A stretch of DNA of 19,356 nt, taken from NCBI GenBank assembly GCA_964571815.1, contig CAZNDN010000077.1:1-19356 (forward strand). Direction: 5' to 3'. The notes beneath the pieces were generated by a model. It made no database searches. It saw nothing but the letters and a program-made list of their open reading frames with translations, and was not told the DNA's origin. Made by a program: the position numbers and the translations under genes. This document shows positions 8,592 through 17,355 of the stretch, one piece after another. How positions within the stretch are numbered: position 1 is the stretch's first letter; every line of letters starts with the position of its first letter. This DNA comes from CAZNDN01 sp964571815 (lineage in GTDB: Bacteria > Fibrobacterota > Chitinivibrionia > Chitinivibrionales > WJKA01).

Positions 8592-10292
8592 TTGGGCTTG
8601 CATTTCGCCGACGCCGCGGTCTTGCTTCTTTACCTTGGTGTCATTACCGTTGTTGGTGTCCGTGCCGGCCGGCTGGTCACCAACCTCGGCGACTTTTTCA
8701 TGCCGCGCCGGTTCGGCAAGGTTATGCTCAGTTTCTTCGCGTTCGGCACGGGAACGCATTCCGACCAGGCGGTCAGCGTTGCGTCAAAAACCTATACCAA
8801 CGGCTTGTCGGGTATTTGGTATCAGTGGCTCTGGCTTTTTTGCACGCCTTTCTACTGGCTGATTGCCCCGATGATGCGGCGGTTCCGGGCCATTACCATG
8901 GCCGACGTGCTCTCTCTGCGGTACAACAGAAGCATCGCCTTCCTCTTCGCGCTGGTCGGCATGCTGCAGCTCATGGTCAACATCGGGGTGATGCTCAAAG
9001 GCTCCGGTGCGGTGGTGGCAAGCTGTTTCGGGGGCGCCCTCTCCGCCGACGCCGTCATTCTTGCCATGACCGTCATCTTCGTGGTGTATGGAATTGCCGG
9101 TGGTCTCTCGGCCGCGGTCATTACCGACTTCATCCAGGGCATTCTGACGGTGCTCTTCTCCTTTCTTCTGCTCCCCTTCGTGATGGAGGCGGTGGGCGGG
9201 CTTCCGGGACTTCACCGGAGTATCGGCGACCGTTCGATGTTCTCGCTGGTTGCACCGGCCGAAATCGGCTTCTTCTACATTGTTGTCATCGCATTCAACG
9301 CCCTGGTCGGCATTGTGACGCAGCCGCATACGATGGGAAACTGCGCCGCCGGTCGAACCGAAATGGACGGGAGAGTGGGCTTCACCGCCGGCAATTTCAT
9401 CAAGCGGATCTGCACCATGGCCTGGTGTCTGACCGGACTGGCGGGGGTGACCTACTTTGCCGGCCGGTCAATTCATCCCGACCAGGTTTTCGGTCTGATA
9501 GCCGCCGACTTTTTGCCTCGTATCATGCCGGGACTGCTCGGTCTCTTTCTCGCCTCCCTGCTGGCGTCGGTCATGAGCTCCTGTGACGCCTTCATGGTGG
9601 CATCGTCGGCCCTGTTCACCGAGAACATTTACAAACAGGCGCTGCCCGAGCGCTCCGACCGACATTACGTGACGGTTGCCCGGATCGCCTCCCTGGTAAT
9701 TGTTGCCGGCGGTGTACTCTTCGCGTTCCGCCTCCCCGGCGTGGTCAAGGGCCTGGAGATCTTCTGGAAAGTTTCGCCCATGATCGGCATGGCTTTCTGG
9801 CTGGGGTTCTTCTGGCGCCGCGCCACCGCGGCCGGTGCGTGGGCGGCAACACTGACGGGGTTCGGCGTATGGTGGCTGACGAGCCTGGGCTTCGTTGTCC
9901 GCTTCCTCGGCGCGCTTCCCGGCGCCGACGCCCTTCGACTGACCATTGACAAGGGCGCCGGGGCGGAGATATACCTGCCGTGGCAGATGATACTGTACTT
10001 GAGTGCGGGGTCTCTTCTCGGCATTGTGGTCAGCCTTCTCACCCGACCGGAGTCCCCGGAGAAACTCGATCGGTTCTTCGAACTGGCCCGAACGCCGGTC
10101 CGTACCGGAGAGCCTCCTCCTGAGGCAGCCTGCCGTCTTCCCGAGGGCGTCCGGCCCGCTTCTCCAGACAATCTGATTCGGGCAGGGGGACTTGAAATCC
10201 AGAAACCCGGCCCGGTTTCGATCGCGGGATTCGTGGTGTGCTGGGCCGTTGTGGGTGCTCTTATCGGGTTCTTCTATCTCATAACGCAATAG
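8592..10292 (+). CDS. Sodium:solute symporter (SSS family) inner-membrane transporter
   Basis: The protein has 566 residues from the proposed TTG start and is very hydrophobic throughout, with about 13 predicted membrane segments, the usual number for SSS transporters. The first helix begins directly (L-H-F-A-D-A-A-V-L-L-L-Y-L-G). It is followed by the family-like D-F-F-M-P-R-R segment, a G-T-x-S/H-x-D-Q-A-V-S type loop, W-Y-Q-W-L-W-L-F, and A-S-V-M-S-S-C-D-A-F-M in the region where the second Na+-binding helix is expected. The frame extends upstream to ATG 8454, but those 46 residues are Arg/Gly/Cys-rich, lack a ribosome binding site and look untranslated; GGGAG at 8579-8583 supports TTG 8592. 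Na+-driven uptake of a sugar, organic acid or similar solute is likely, substrate unknown. Its position between exported proteins and an outer-membrane barrel suggests uptake of the product they release. Confidence 0.85.
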   Translation: MGLHFADAAVLLLYLGVITVVGVRAGRLVTNLGDFFMPRRFGKVMLSFFAFGTGTHSDQAVSVASKTYTNGLSGIWYQWLWLFCTPFYWLIAPMMRRFRAITMADVLSLRYNRSIAFLFALVGMLQLMVNIGVMLKGSGAVVASCFGGALSADAVILAMTVIFVVYGIAGGLSAAVITDFIQGILTVLFSFLLLPFVMEAVGGLPGLHRSIGDRSMFSLVAPAEIGFFYIVVIAFNALVGIVTQPHTMGNCAAGRTEMDGRVGFTAGNFIKRICTMAWCLTGLAGVTYFAGRSIHPDQVFGLIAADFLPRIMPGLLGLFLASLLASVMSSCDAFMVASSALFTENIYKQALPERSDRHYVTVARIASLVIVAGGVLFAFRLPGVVKGLEIFWKVSPMIGMAFWLGFFWRRATAAGAWAATLTGFGVWWLTSLGFVVRFLGALPGADALRLTIDKGAGAEIYLPWQMILYLSAGSLLGIVVSLLTRPESPEKLDRFFELARTPVRTGEPPPEAACRLPEGVRPASPDNLIRAGGLEIQKPGPVSIAGFVVCWAVVGALIGFFYLITQ

Positions 10293-10310
10293 GTGAAAGG
10301 GAAACCGGCT

Positions 10311-11822
10311 ATGCAAACATACCTGATGATACCATCGCTGCTCCTGCTTCTTTCGGCAGCGGAGGGCGCCGGCGACGGGGCAATGGGAAAAGCGAAAGAC
10401 CTCACACTCATACCTTCACTGCAGTCGGGTCAGGTTGTCGAAGGCAAGTACCGGGGTGAAAACTACCGTCGCGGGTGGCTCATGAACGCCAAAGTCGAGC
10501 TTCTGGGCCATGCAGCGCTCAATGAAAACCTGAGAGCTACCGTCGGTATCGCGGGGAAGACCTGGTACAACGACTTTCCGTGGTATCGCAGGAAAGTGGT
10601 GTACAACTCGGCCATGGAAGTGCCGGAGAAATACTTCGAGTTCTACATCACCCACGGTGAAGGCGCATACCGCTTCGGAAACCCCCGACGTCCATGGCTT
10701 GATATCGGTGTGGGAGTCTTCCCTTTCAAGTACAATCCCGACGTGCGAAACCTGGGGGAGTACCTGTTCAGATCGGGGACCTATCCGGGGTATCTTATCA
10801 CGCATTTCGACGTTCCCTACGGTCGTCTTACCGGCCTTCGACTCAGCAGTACCCTGTTTGAACGTTTCACACACCATCTGCTGCTTACCATGGAAACCGA
10901 CTACCGTCCGTTCCACGATCTCACGCTCTCGTACCTGGCCTCCTGGGATTTCGCCGATATGGTGGAGGTCGGCGGCGGAGTCTCTCTGTCCCGTCTCGTG
11001 TCGGTGTTCGAGAACTACACGCATCCGACCACCACGCGCGACGGTGATCCGGCCATGGAGAATTCCTACGTGACACCGAAGGGCGATACTGCGTTTTACA
11101 CCTTCCGGGGGACCAAACTCATGGCCCGGCTCGCCGTGGATCCCAAGCGGATGTTTGATCCCGATGGGGAAAGCGCCGTACTGGGGCCCGGCGATTTGAG
11201 ACTGTACAGTGAAGCGACGGTTCTGGGAGTGAAGAATTACCCGTCCAACAACGACACCTTGTTCGGTCGTACGGCCGTGCACTACGACACACTATGGCAG
11301 CGGATTCCGGTGATGTTCGGCCTTACCTTTCCAACGCACCCTCTTGCCTGCTGGCTGACCTTTGCCGGGCTTCAGGGCGCATCGCTGCTCGACGGGTTCT
11401 TCAAGGAAACCCTGGGTATCCCCGCGCACCCCGGCGCGGCCGCGGGAGGAGTCGTGCTTGCCGGGGGCCTGTGGTGGCTGGAGAAACTCAGCGACATGCC
11501 GCTGCGGCTTGATGAGCTCGCCTTTGAAGTGGAGTGGTACGGGTCACGATTTCCCAACAGCACATCACGGGTCGTGACCCATGGATACCCGATTCCCGCC
11601 CAGCCGGAAGCCGACTACGTGACCTACGATTACTCCGAAGACGACTGGAAATGGTCCTTGTATGCGAAGAAGACCCTGGCCGACGGATTCAGCCTGACCA
11701 TGCAGGCGGCCCGGGACCATTACCGCACGGTCACCGAGTTTGAGCAGCAAAAGGACCGGGAGGAAGCCTTGACAAAACCCAAACACTGGTACTGGATGAT
11801 GAAAGCGGAGTTCCGGCTATGA
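10311..11822 (+). CDS. Predicted outer-membrane beta-barrel protein
   Basis: The protein has 503 residues. The start is ATG 10311, with AAAGGG nine bases upstream; the in-frame GTG at 10293 would overlap that site. A signal peptide ends near residue 20 (L-L-L-L-L-S-A-A-E-G-A). The mature protein alternates polar and aromatic/hydrophobic residues in many short strands and is rich in Tyr and Trp. It ends in W-Y-W-M-M-K-A-E-F-R-L, resembling the terminal strand of barrels recognised by the BAM machinery. One Ala/Gly-rich segment near residue 380 (G-A-A-A-G-G-V-V-L-A-G-G-L-W-W) is unusually hydrophobic. I do not recognise a named porin family. It starts 18 bases after the symporter stop and overlaps the next gene by four bases (ATGA), so it belongs to the operon. 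A substrate porin for the symporter is the simplest guess. Confidence 0.65.
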   Translation: MQTYLMIPSLLLLLSAAEGAGDGAMGKAKDLTLIPSLQSGQVVEGKYRGENYRRGWLMNAKVELLGHAALNENLRATVGIAGKTWYNDFPWYRRKVVYNSAMEVPEKYFEFYITHGEGAYRFGNPRRPWLDIGVGVFPFKYNPDVRNLGEYLFRSGTYPGYLITHFDVPYGRLTGLRLSSTLFERFTHHLLLTMETDYRPFHDLTLSYLASWDFADMVEVGGGVSLSRLVSVFENYTHPTTTRDGDPAMENSYVTPKGDTAFYTFRGTKLMARLAVDPKRMFDPDGESAVLGPGDLRLYSEATVLGVKNYPSNNDTLFGRTAVHYDTLWQRIPVMFGLTFPTHPLACWLTFAGLQGASLLDGFFKETLGIPAHPGAAAGGVVLAGGLWWLEKLSDMPLRLDELAFEVEWYGSRFPNSTSRVVTHGYPIPAQPEADYVTYDYSEDDWKWSLYAKKTLADGFSLTMQAARDHYRTVTEFEQQKDREEALTKPKHWYWMMKAEFRL

Positions 11823-14800
11823 AAGCAGCAACCGTCAATTCTTCGGCCAAAACAGGCGGGACCGTGCACCGGTTCGTTCTGATCGGTATGACCGCGGCTG
11901 CCTGTCTTGTCCACCGCCCGCTTCACGCGGAGCCCTTTGCGCGGGCGACCATCGACCTCAACGACCGGTGGCGGGCGAAAATCACCGCCGAAGGCGCAAT
12001 GTTCGGGGATCCGATCGACGATCCCCCGGGAGTGGAGACGCCGGGGTTCAACGACGGCTCCTGGCGGGTTGTCACGATTCCGCATAACTGGATGGACTAC
12101 CACGAATACCGGAATGTAGAAAAGGGAACCCTGTACGGCACGGCATGGTACCGCAGGCGGTTCACGCTGGATCCCCGCTATGAGGGGAAGCGGATCTTTC
12201 TGTTCTTCGAGGGTGTGAGCAGCTATGCCGCGGTCTATGTCAACGGCGCCCCAATCGGCGAACACAAAGGCGGCCGCACGTGTTTTACTCTTGACATGAC
12301 GGAGCAAGTGGTATTCAACGGTGAGAATACCCTGGCGGTCCGTGCTCATCATCCCGACAAGATAGAGGACCTGCCGTGGGTCGGCGGCGGGAGTTTCGGC
12401 GCCCCCTTTTCGGAGGGAAGCCAGCCGTTCGGCATACATCGCCCGGTGTCCATTATCATTACCGACGACGTGCGGATCGAGCCGTTCGGGGTCCATGTCT
12501 GGACCCCCGAGATTTCGGCTTCACGCGCGGCTGTGCGGGTGCGAACCGAAGTGCGCAATTACGGCGCCGCCACTCGTGAGGTGAGCCTGCGCAGCGCGGT
12601 GCTCGATGATGCCGGTACGGAGACGGCGGCCGCAACGCAGGTCCTGAGCCTGCCGGCCGGGGTCATTGATACCTTCGATCAAACCTTCGACCCCATTGCG
12701 AATCCGCACCTCTGGAACGGGGTCGCGGATCCGTATCTTCACCACCTGAAATCCACACTGCTTGTTGACGGGGAGGCTCGCGACGAAGTCACGACCAGCT
12801 TCGGCATGCGGTGGATCTCATGGCCTGAAAACAGCACGGAAAACACCTCGACCTTTCTTCTCAATGGAAAGCCCGTGTTTCTCAACGGAACGTGCGAGCG
12901 GGAAAACCTGCTCGGCAACGATTACGCCTTCACCGAAGAGCAGATTTCGGCGCAGGTGCGCATGATACGGGCCGCGGGATTCAACGCACTCCGTGACGGC
13001 ACCAATCCTCACAACCTTCGCTATCTCGATCTTTTCGATCGTTACGGAATCGTCAACTGGACCCAGATGGCCAGTGTGATCTATTTCGACAACGAAGCGT
13101 TCAAGCGCAACTATCGCACGCTGCTTCGCGAGTGGGTCAAGGAACGCCGCAACCACCCCTGTGTAGTGCTCTGGGGCATTCAGAATGAATCGTCTCTGCC
13201 CAATTCCTTCCACGCCGAGTTGACCGGTATTATCCGCGAGATGGACCCGACCACATCGGGCCAACGTCTCGCCGTCACCTGTCACGGCGGCCGGGGCAGC
13301 GACTGGAATATCCCCCAGGACTGGATCGGCACGTATGCCGGCAACTACAACAGCTACGACCCGCCGGGACGGTACGGACACGGTACGCTTATCGGAGAGT
13401 ACGGTGCCTGGATCAAACTCGGGGCGCATGCCGACGTGAATTACGGCGGTTCGGAAGTGATCCAGAACGAGACGTACCAGACGCAACTGCTGGAGACGAA
13501 GCTCCGTCTGGGCGAGCAGAGGAAAAGCCTGTTCTGCGGGCACTTTCAGTGGGCGTTTGCGAGCTACCCCAACCCGGGCCGGCCTACGGGGCTGCCGCAG
13601 CAGGAGGGGCACCCCGGCATGGTCCTCTCGCCGGTCAATGCCAAGGGAATCATGAGCTGCTGGCGCCAACCATACGATGCTTTCTACATGTATCGTTCCA
13701 ACTACGCTTCGGCGACAACCGATCCCATGGTCTATATCGTCTCGCACACGTGGCCCGACCGATGGAGCGGCCCGGGGGTGAAAAACAATATCCGTGTTTT
13801 CAGCAACTGCGATGAAGTCGAATTGTTCAACGACTACAAGAGCCTCTCTCTCGGCGTGAAGTCGCGGGGCGGCCCGGGGACGCATTTCACGTGGAATGAA
13901 GTGGACATTCGCTACGATATTCTCTATGCGGAGGGGCGGGTGAACGGGAAGACGGTGGCGACCGACGTCATTGTGCTGGACAATCTCCCGAAAGCGCCCA
14001 ACACGGCAGCAATCGACGACAATCCCGCGGCTCTTACCGCGGGCGAGGAGGGGAAGACCTACGTGGCACGGGTCAACTGCGGCGGGCCGGAGCTTACCGA
14101 TCCCCGGGGTGTGCTCTGGCGGGCCGACCGCCGGTTTGCAGGCGGTCAATGGGGCTTTCTCAACTGGGGTGACACCCACAATTATTCTCAGGCCGGCGGG
14201 AAGGAGTGGACCAACGACCCGATAAGGGGTACGGACCACGATGCCCTGTTTCAGACGTTCCGGTTCGGCAGGCACCTGATGCGCTATCGGTTTACCGTGC
14301 CCAACGGCACCTACGGCCTGGAGCTGTATTTCGTGGAGCCGTGGTACGGGACCGGCGACGGGCCGAATGCCGCGGGAAGCGCCGGCTGGCGCATGTTCGA
14401 TGTGGCCGTGGAAGGGAAACGGGTCGTGGATGATCTTGACATCTGGTCGGAAGCCGGGCACGACCGGGCCCTCAAGAAGGTCATTCCCTCGGTAGCGGTC
14501 TCCGACGGTGTGCTGGACGTCACGTTCCCCGACGGCAAGGTGAACCAGGCCGTGATCTCGGCCATTGCCGTTGCCGAAGGAGGGTTAACGCCTCAAGCGG
14601 CGGTGCATGCTCCGCACGCGGGGTGGCCGGCCGCATGGAACGTGGTGAGCGTTCCGGGAAGAGGGCTGAGGGTTGATTCTGGAGAGAATGCTCCCGCGAC
14701 GGTTGAGTTGCTTCTTCCCGACGGTCGAACGGTTACCCGTGTGACTCTCAACGGGGGCGGGTCGCGGCTGATACCGACAGGCTCCGGGCCCAACGGGTTG

Positions 14801-14863
14801 TATCTGGTACGGATTTCTACCCGACACCGAGCAGCGGTCAGGAATATCATGGTGCTGCGATAG
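11819..14863 (+). CDS. Secreted GH2-family glycosidase (beta-galactosidase/glucuronidase-like) with malectin domain and sorting tail
   Basis: The protein has 1,014 residues. A signal peptide (about 1-40, ending H-A) is followed by a GH2 sugar-binding jelly roll (about 45-210; W-Y-R-R-R-F, V-Y-V-N-G), a GH2 Ig-like domain (215-325), and a GH2 TIM barrel (330-630) starting F-L-L-N-G-K-P-V-F-L-N-G. The expected acid/base is E457 in W-G-I-Q-N-E-S-S and the nucleophile is E527 in I-G-E-Y-G; both are present, so activity is likely. A further Ig-like domain, DUF4982-like (about 640-735), a malectin-type carbohydrate-binding domain (745-921; V-N-C-G-G ... Y-G-L-E-L-Y-F-V-E-P) and a C-terminal sorting-like tail (V-E-L-L-L-P-D-G-R ... 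N-G-L-Y-L-V) follow. Exact sugar specificity cannot be read; the usual family His in the N-G-x-x-R-H-E segment reads N-G-T-C-E-R-E-N here, which suggests an unusual substrate. Its start overlaps the barrel gene's stop. Confidence 0.9.
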   Translation: MKAATVNSSAKTGGTVHRFVLIGMTAAACLVHRPLHAEPFARATIDLNDRWRAKITAEGAMFGDPIDDPPGVETPGFNDGSWRVVTIPHNWMDYHEYRNVEKGTLYGTAWYRRRFTLDPRYEGKRIFLFFEGVSSYAAVYVNGAPIGEHKGGRTCFTLDMTEQVVFNGENTLAVRAHHPDKIEDLPWVGGGSFGAPFSEGSQPFGIHRPVSIIITDDVRIEPFGVHVWTPEISASRAAVRVRTEVRNYGAATREVSLRSAVLDDAGTETAAATQVLSLPAGVIDTFDQTFDPIANPHLWNGVADPYLHHLKSTLLVDGEARDEVTTSFGMRWISWPENSTENTSTFLLNGKPVFLNGTCERENLLGNDYAFTEEQISAQVRMIRAAGFNALRDGTNPHNLRYLDLFDRYGIVNWTQMASVIYFDNEAFKRNYRTLLREWVKERRNHPCVVLWGIQNESSLPNSFHAELTGIIREMDPTTSGQRLAVTCHGGRGSDWNIPQDWIGTYAGNYNSYDPPGRYGHGTLIGEYGAWIKLGAHADVNYGGSEVIQNETYQTQLLETKLRLGEQRKSLFCGHFQWAFASYPNPGRPTGLPQQEGHPGMVLSPVNAKGIMSCWRQPYDAFYMYRSNYASATTDPMVYIVSHTWPDRWSGPGVKNNIRVFSNCDEVELFNDYKSLSLGVKSRGGPGTHFTWNEVDIRYDILYAEGRVNGKTVATDVIVLDNLPKAPNTAAIDDNPAALTAGEEGKTYVARVNCGGPELTDPRGVLWRADRRFAGGQWGFLNWGDTHNYSQAGGKEWTNDPIRGTDHDALFQTFRFGRHLMRYRFTVPNGTYGLELYFVEPWYGTGDGPNAAGSAGWRMFDVAVEGKRVVDDLDIWSEAGHDRALKKVIPSVAVSDGVLDVTFPDGKVNQAVISAIAVAEGGLTPQAAVHAPHAGWPAAWNVVSVPGRGLRVDSGENAPATVELLLPDGRTVTRVTLNGGGSRLIPTGSGPNGLYLVRISTRHRAAVRNIMVLR

Positions 14864-14906
14864 AGAACGTGGTGGTTCCGCGGGCGGGAAAAAGCGGTGG
14901 ACCGTG

Positions 14907-14918
14907 TGCCGGCCGGCA
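14907..14918. repeat. 12-base perfect palindrome between the GH2 and LamG-like genes
   Basis: TGCCGGCCGGCA is its own reverse complement and lies in the 99-base spacer. A looser outer pairing, GTGTGC (14904-14909) with GCACAC (14923-14928), surrounds it. It could be a weak terminator or processing hairpin within the operon, but there is no T-run. Confidence 0.3.
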
Positions 14919-14962
14919 TGTCGCACACACAGCCTTGACATCATAAACAGGGGGCACGTTAC

Positions 14963-15799
14963 ATGAAACCACTGACGGCGATTATGCTGATTTCGACATC
15001 AGCGCTGATTCTTGCGCAGGAGAGCCTTTTGTTCGAAGATGATTTCAACCAGGCCGACGGCCCCGACTTCGGGCCTCAGTGGCAGGTCTTTTACCGCGCC
15101 ATAACCGCCTGCCAGACACCCTGGCCCGTGCCGGCAATTGAGGACAGCGCTTTCGTGGGACGAAACGAAAACGCCAATGGGACCATGCGTCTGGTGAAGG
15201 AATTCGAGTCCACGGTCACACGCATTACGTTCGACTATGTCCCCGAGTATGCCGAACAGGAAGAGGTGGGGATCGGGGTATCGGTGTTCTTCCACCTGAA
15301 AGACAGCTACTATCTCCAGGTCATACGATCGTACTATGGCGACGATACGTACGGCTGGGGAGAGGAGCAGCCCGACAGTGCCGTCGATATCCTGATTGAA
15401 GGCGCCTGGGACGGCGTACCACGAACCATGACCCTGGCGGTTGATTCAATTGCGGAAGCCGCGTTCGGAATTGCGGATCCGGAAACCGTCGACTATACCG
15501 AGGTCTGGATCGGCATGCACGCAAACAAGTGCGGGGCCGTGGCCGGGGGGGCTATCGACAATGTCAAGATCTACGGGATCACGTCAACCGATCTGCGCGC
15601 ACCCTTGGAATTCGGCGCACAGCCGGGGCCCGTTGGCTCAACGGCAGGGGATCAGTCCGGATATGATCTCAAGGGGCGGCGTATCCCTCCGGCAGTTTTC
15701 GGAGAGGGATTCAGCGCCGCCGGGCAGTATTTTCTTCGCGGTCCCATCGCGGGGAGTGTCGGCTGGGTTCTTATACCTGATTGTGCGAATCCGAACTGA
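14963..15799 (+). CDS. Small secreted LamG/concanavalin-like protein with sorting-like tail
   Basis: The protein has 278 residues; a GGGGG-rich site lies eight bases before the ATG. A signal peptide covers residues 1-19 (ending L-I-L-A-Q). The body, about 22-210, opens with L-F-E-D-D-F-N-Q-A-D-G-P and closes with G-A-I-D-N-V-K-I-Y-G. These are the opening and closing strands typical of LamG/concanavalin-like (Laminin_G_3 or DUF1080-like) jelly rolls that often bind glycans. No catalytic residues can be assigned. The end (Y-D-L-K-G-R-R-I-P ... G-Q-Y-F-L-R-G) is a variant sorting or FlgD-like tail. The next gene follows after 36 bases. It may hold the glycan for the GH2 enzyme, but that rests only on position. 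Confidence 0.7.
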   Translation: MKPLTAIMLISTSALILAQESLLFEDDFNQADGPDFGPQWQVFYRAITACQTPWPVPAIEDSAFVGRNENANGTMRLVKEFESTVTRITFDYVPEYAEQEEVGIGVSVFFHLKDSYYLQVIRSYYGDDTYGWGEEQPDSAVDILIEGAWDGVPRTMTLAVDSIAEAAFGIADPETVDYTEVWIGMHANKCGAVAGGAIDNVKIYGITSTDLRAPLEFGAQPGPVGSTAGDQSGYDLKGRRIPPAVFGEGFSAAGQYFLRGPIAGSVGWVLIPDCANPN

Positions 15800-15835
15800 T
15801 CCGTCACGGAAAACGCGAAGAGGGATCAATCACCC

Positions 15836-16966
15836 ATGAGCGATTCTTCATTCGACTACACGCTCTCCGATTCCCAGGCAACCCCGGTTGAGCCTCTTTC
15901 ACCGCGCGCGTTTGATTTTTCGGCGTGGGGGAAGTACGAAGCGTCCTGTCGGGAGCGGTGTCGGGGGTTTTGGGAGTCCGATTCCGGGGTGCTGGTTCAC
16001 CGGCGCATGCGGGTTGCCGAAGTCTTTGCCGGGGGGTGCCGGTCTCCGGAGCAGTCGCTGGCACGGCAAATAGGGGCACTGCGCACGAGCATGGCGTACA
16101 AGGCCGATGTGCTCAATTTCCTGGAACCGTGGTATGGAATCGGCACGATCGCGTCATGCTACGGGGCGGAATACCGCTGGGAAGGTTGTCGGGCGCCGGC
16201 GGTGCAACCGGCGCTGGGCTCGGTTGGGGAGGCCCTGGCCCGCGAGCCGGTACCCGCGGCCGAGACGCCGATCGGCCGGCACACGCTGAAGATGATTCGG
16301 TATTTCCTCGATGAAACCAGGGGCCTGCTTCCGCTCAGTCTGACCGATACCCAGGCACCGCTGAACATGGCGGGGCACGTGGTCGGCCTGAATAGCCTGT
16401 TGACCGAACTGATGCTCAACGAGGAGGCGGTGCGGTCCTTTCTGATGAGGCTTGCGGGCCTGCTGGATGATTTCAATGCGGTGCAGCGGGACATGCTCGG
16501 CGACACGGTCGTGTGGCCAGGCCACGGGTTTGCATCGAGCAGGGAGTTTGCCGGCCTGGGCATGAGTAACGACACCGCGGCGATGATCTCCCCCGAAAGC
16601 TACGAGTCGTGTGTCGCACCGGCGGATTGCGCGGCGGCCAAGCGGTGGGGTGGACCGGTGTTTCACTCCTGCGGCAACTGGGAGCATCTGATCGATGCGG
16701 TCGCGCGTGTGCCCGGGCTTCGCATGGTCGATGCGGCCTTTTCTCACCGGACCGACCCTTCCCCCAACACCGGCGAGCCGTTCCGGAAAGGCTTTGCCGG
16801 CACGGGGGTTGTTGTCAATGCACGGATTGTCGGCTCCCGCGAGACGGTCATGGAACATGTCAAGCAGCTCTGGGCCCCGGGCATGAAATTGATCGTGGTG
16901 ACTTACTGCGAAACGCCCGAAGAGCAGGCGGCGGTGTACGAGGATATCCACGCGTGGTGTACCTGA
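15836..16966 (+). CDS. Uroporphyrinogen decarboxylase (URO-D)-family protein, probable corrinoid-methyltransferase type
   Basis: The protein has 376 residues with no signal peptide, so it is cytoplasmic. It follows the URO-D superfamily layout. H277-S-C279-G-N, preceded by a beta-strand (P-V-F-H), and a Cys about 79 residues later (C358 in V-T-Y-C-E-T) match the His-x-Cys ... Cys zinc site of MtaA/MtbA-type methylcobamide methyltransferases rather than true HemE. These proteins move methyl groups between a corrinoid protein and a thiol or other acceptor, and many relatives serve O- or N-demethylation. No corrinoid-binding protein gene sits in the operon; the only corrinoid-related piece in the window is the decayed fragment near 19.2 kb. 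GAGGG lies about eleven bases before the ATG, a long spacing. It is the last operon gene, 36 bases after the LamG-like gene. Role by context: possible demethylation of an imported compound (inference). Confidence 0.75.
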   Translation: MSDSSFDYTLSDSQATPVEPLSPRAFDFSAWGKYEASCRERCRGFWESDSGVLVHRRMRVAEVFAGGCRSPEQSLARQIGALRTSMAYKADVLNFLEPWYGIGTIASCYGAEYRWEGCRAPAVQPALGSVGEALAREPVPAAETPIGRHTLKMIRYFLDETRGLLPLSLTDTQAPLNMAGHVVGLNSLLTELMLNEEAVRSFLMRLAGLLDDFNAVQRDMLGDTVVWPGHGFASSREFAGLGMSNDTAAMISPESYESCVAPADCAAAKRWGGPVFHSCGNWEHLIDAVARVPGLRMVDAAFSHRTDPSPNTGEPFRKGFAGTGVVVNARIVGSRETVMEHVKQLWAPGMKLIVVTYCETPEEQAAVYEDIHAWCT

Positions 16967-16977
16967 GGCAGTGCGTT

Positions 16978-17355
16978 GAATAACACAGACTCCAGTGTGT
17001 CTGTTTCATCATGGAAACATTGCCGCACCCCTGTGGCGCTGTCTGGTTTATGGTTCAGCAAGTGTCTTACCCCATCAATTGACACATGCGCATGAGGGCG
17101 TTTCTCGCCCAATGGCGCTGAATCACGGTAGGCTGAATTGGTGCGATATGTGCCAGGCAGCAGGCCGCTGGGACTGCTTATACGCACTTCCGCGATGATT
17201 GGCATTCCGGCAATACAATTCGGACTCAAGATACGAAGTGAAACGGCATCTGGAGGATTGGGTGAAGAATCGGCGCCGTAGATGCAACAGACAATAGCAC
17301 TGCCGGTCAGAAAAGAAACAGCAGGTTGAGCTATCCCGTGCAGCAGATTCTTCAT
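16978..17355 (-). pseudogene. Truncated gene for a secreted protein; 5' part only
   Basis: Reading down from ATG 17355, AAGAAGGG lies seven bases upstream, a good ribosome binding site. The product begins with a signal peptide (M-K-N-L-L-H-G ... F-L-T-G-S-A-I-V-C-C-I-Y-G-A). Beta-rich sequence then reads S-L-R-I-L-S-P-N-C-I-A-G-M-P-I-I-A-E-V-R-I, resembling the first Ig-like strands of secreted proteins in related bacteria. The frame stays open to 16903, but its last 25 codons are antisense to the 3' end of the URO-D gene, so the original gene most likely breaks near 16978. Composition (about 50% GC) differs from the operon beside it. The family cannot be named. Confidence 0.45.

Noticed and set aside
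12818..14461. 547-codon open frame on the minus strand
   Set aside because: It is antisense to the GH2 gene, which has clear domains and catalytic residues on the plus strand, so this is a GC-driven shadow.
14935..14940. TTGACA before the LamG-like gene as an internal promoter
   Set aside because: It lies only 22 bases before the ATG, leaving no room for a -10 box, start site and ribosome binding site.
16985..17004. Possible terminator hairpin (ACAGAC ... GTCTGT followed by TTT) after the URO-D gene
   Set aside because: The stem is only six base pairs with an eight-base loop, the T-run is three bases, and the segment also reads as coding sequence of the truncated minus-strand gene.
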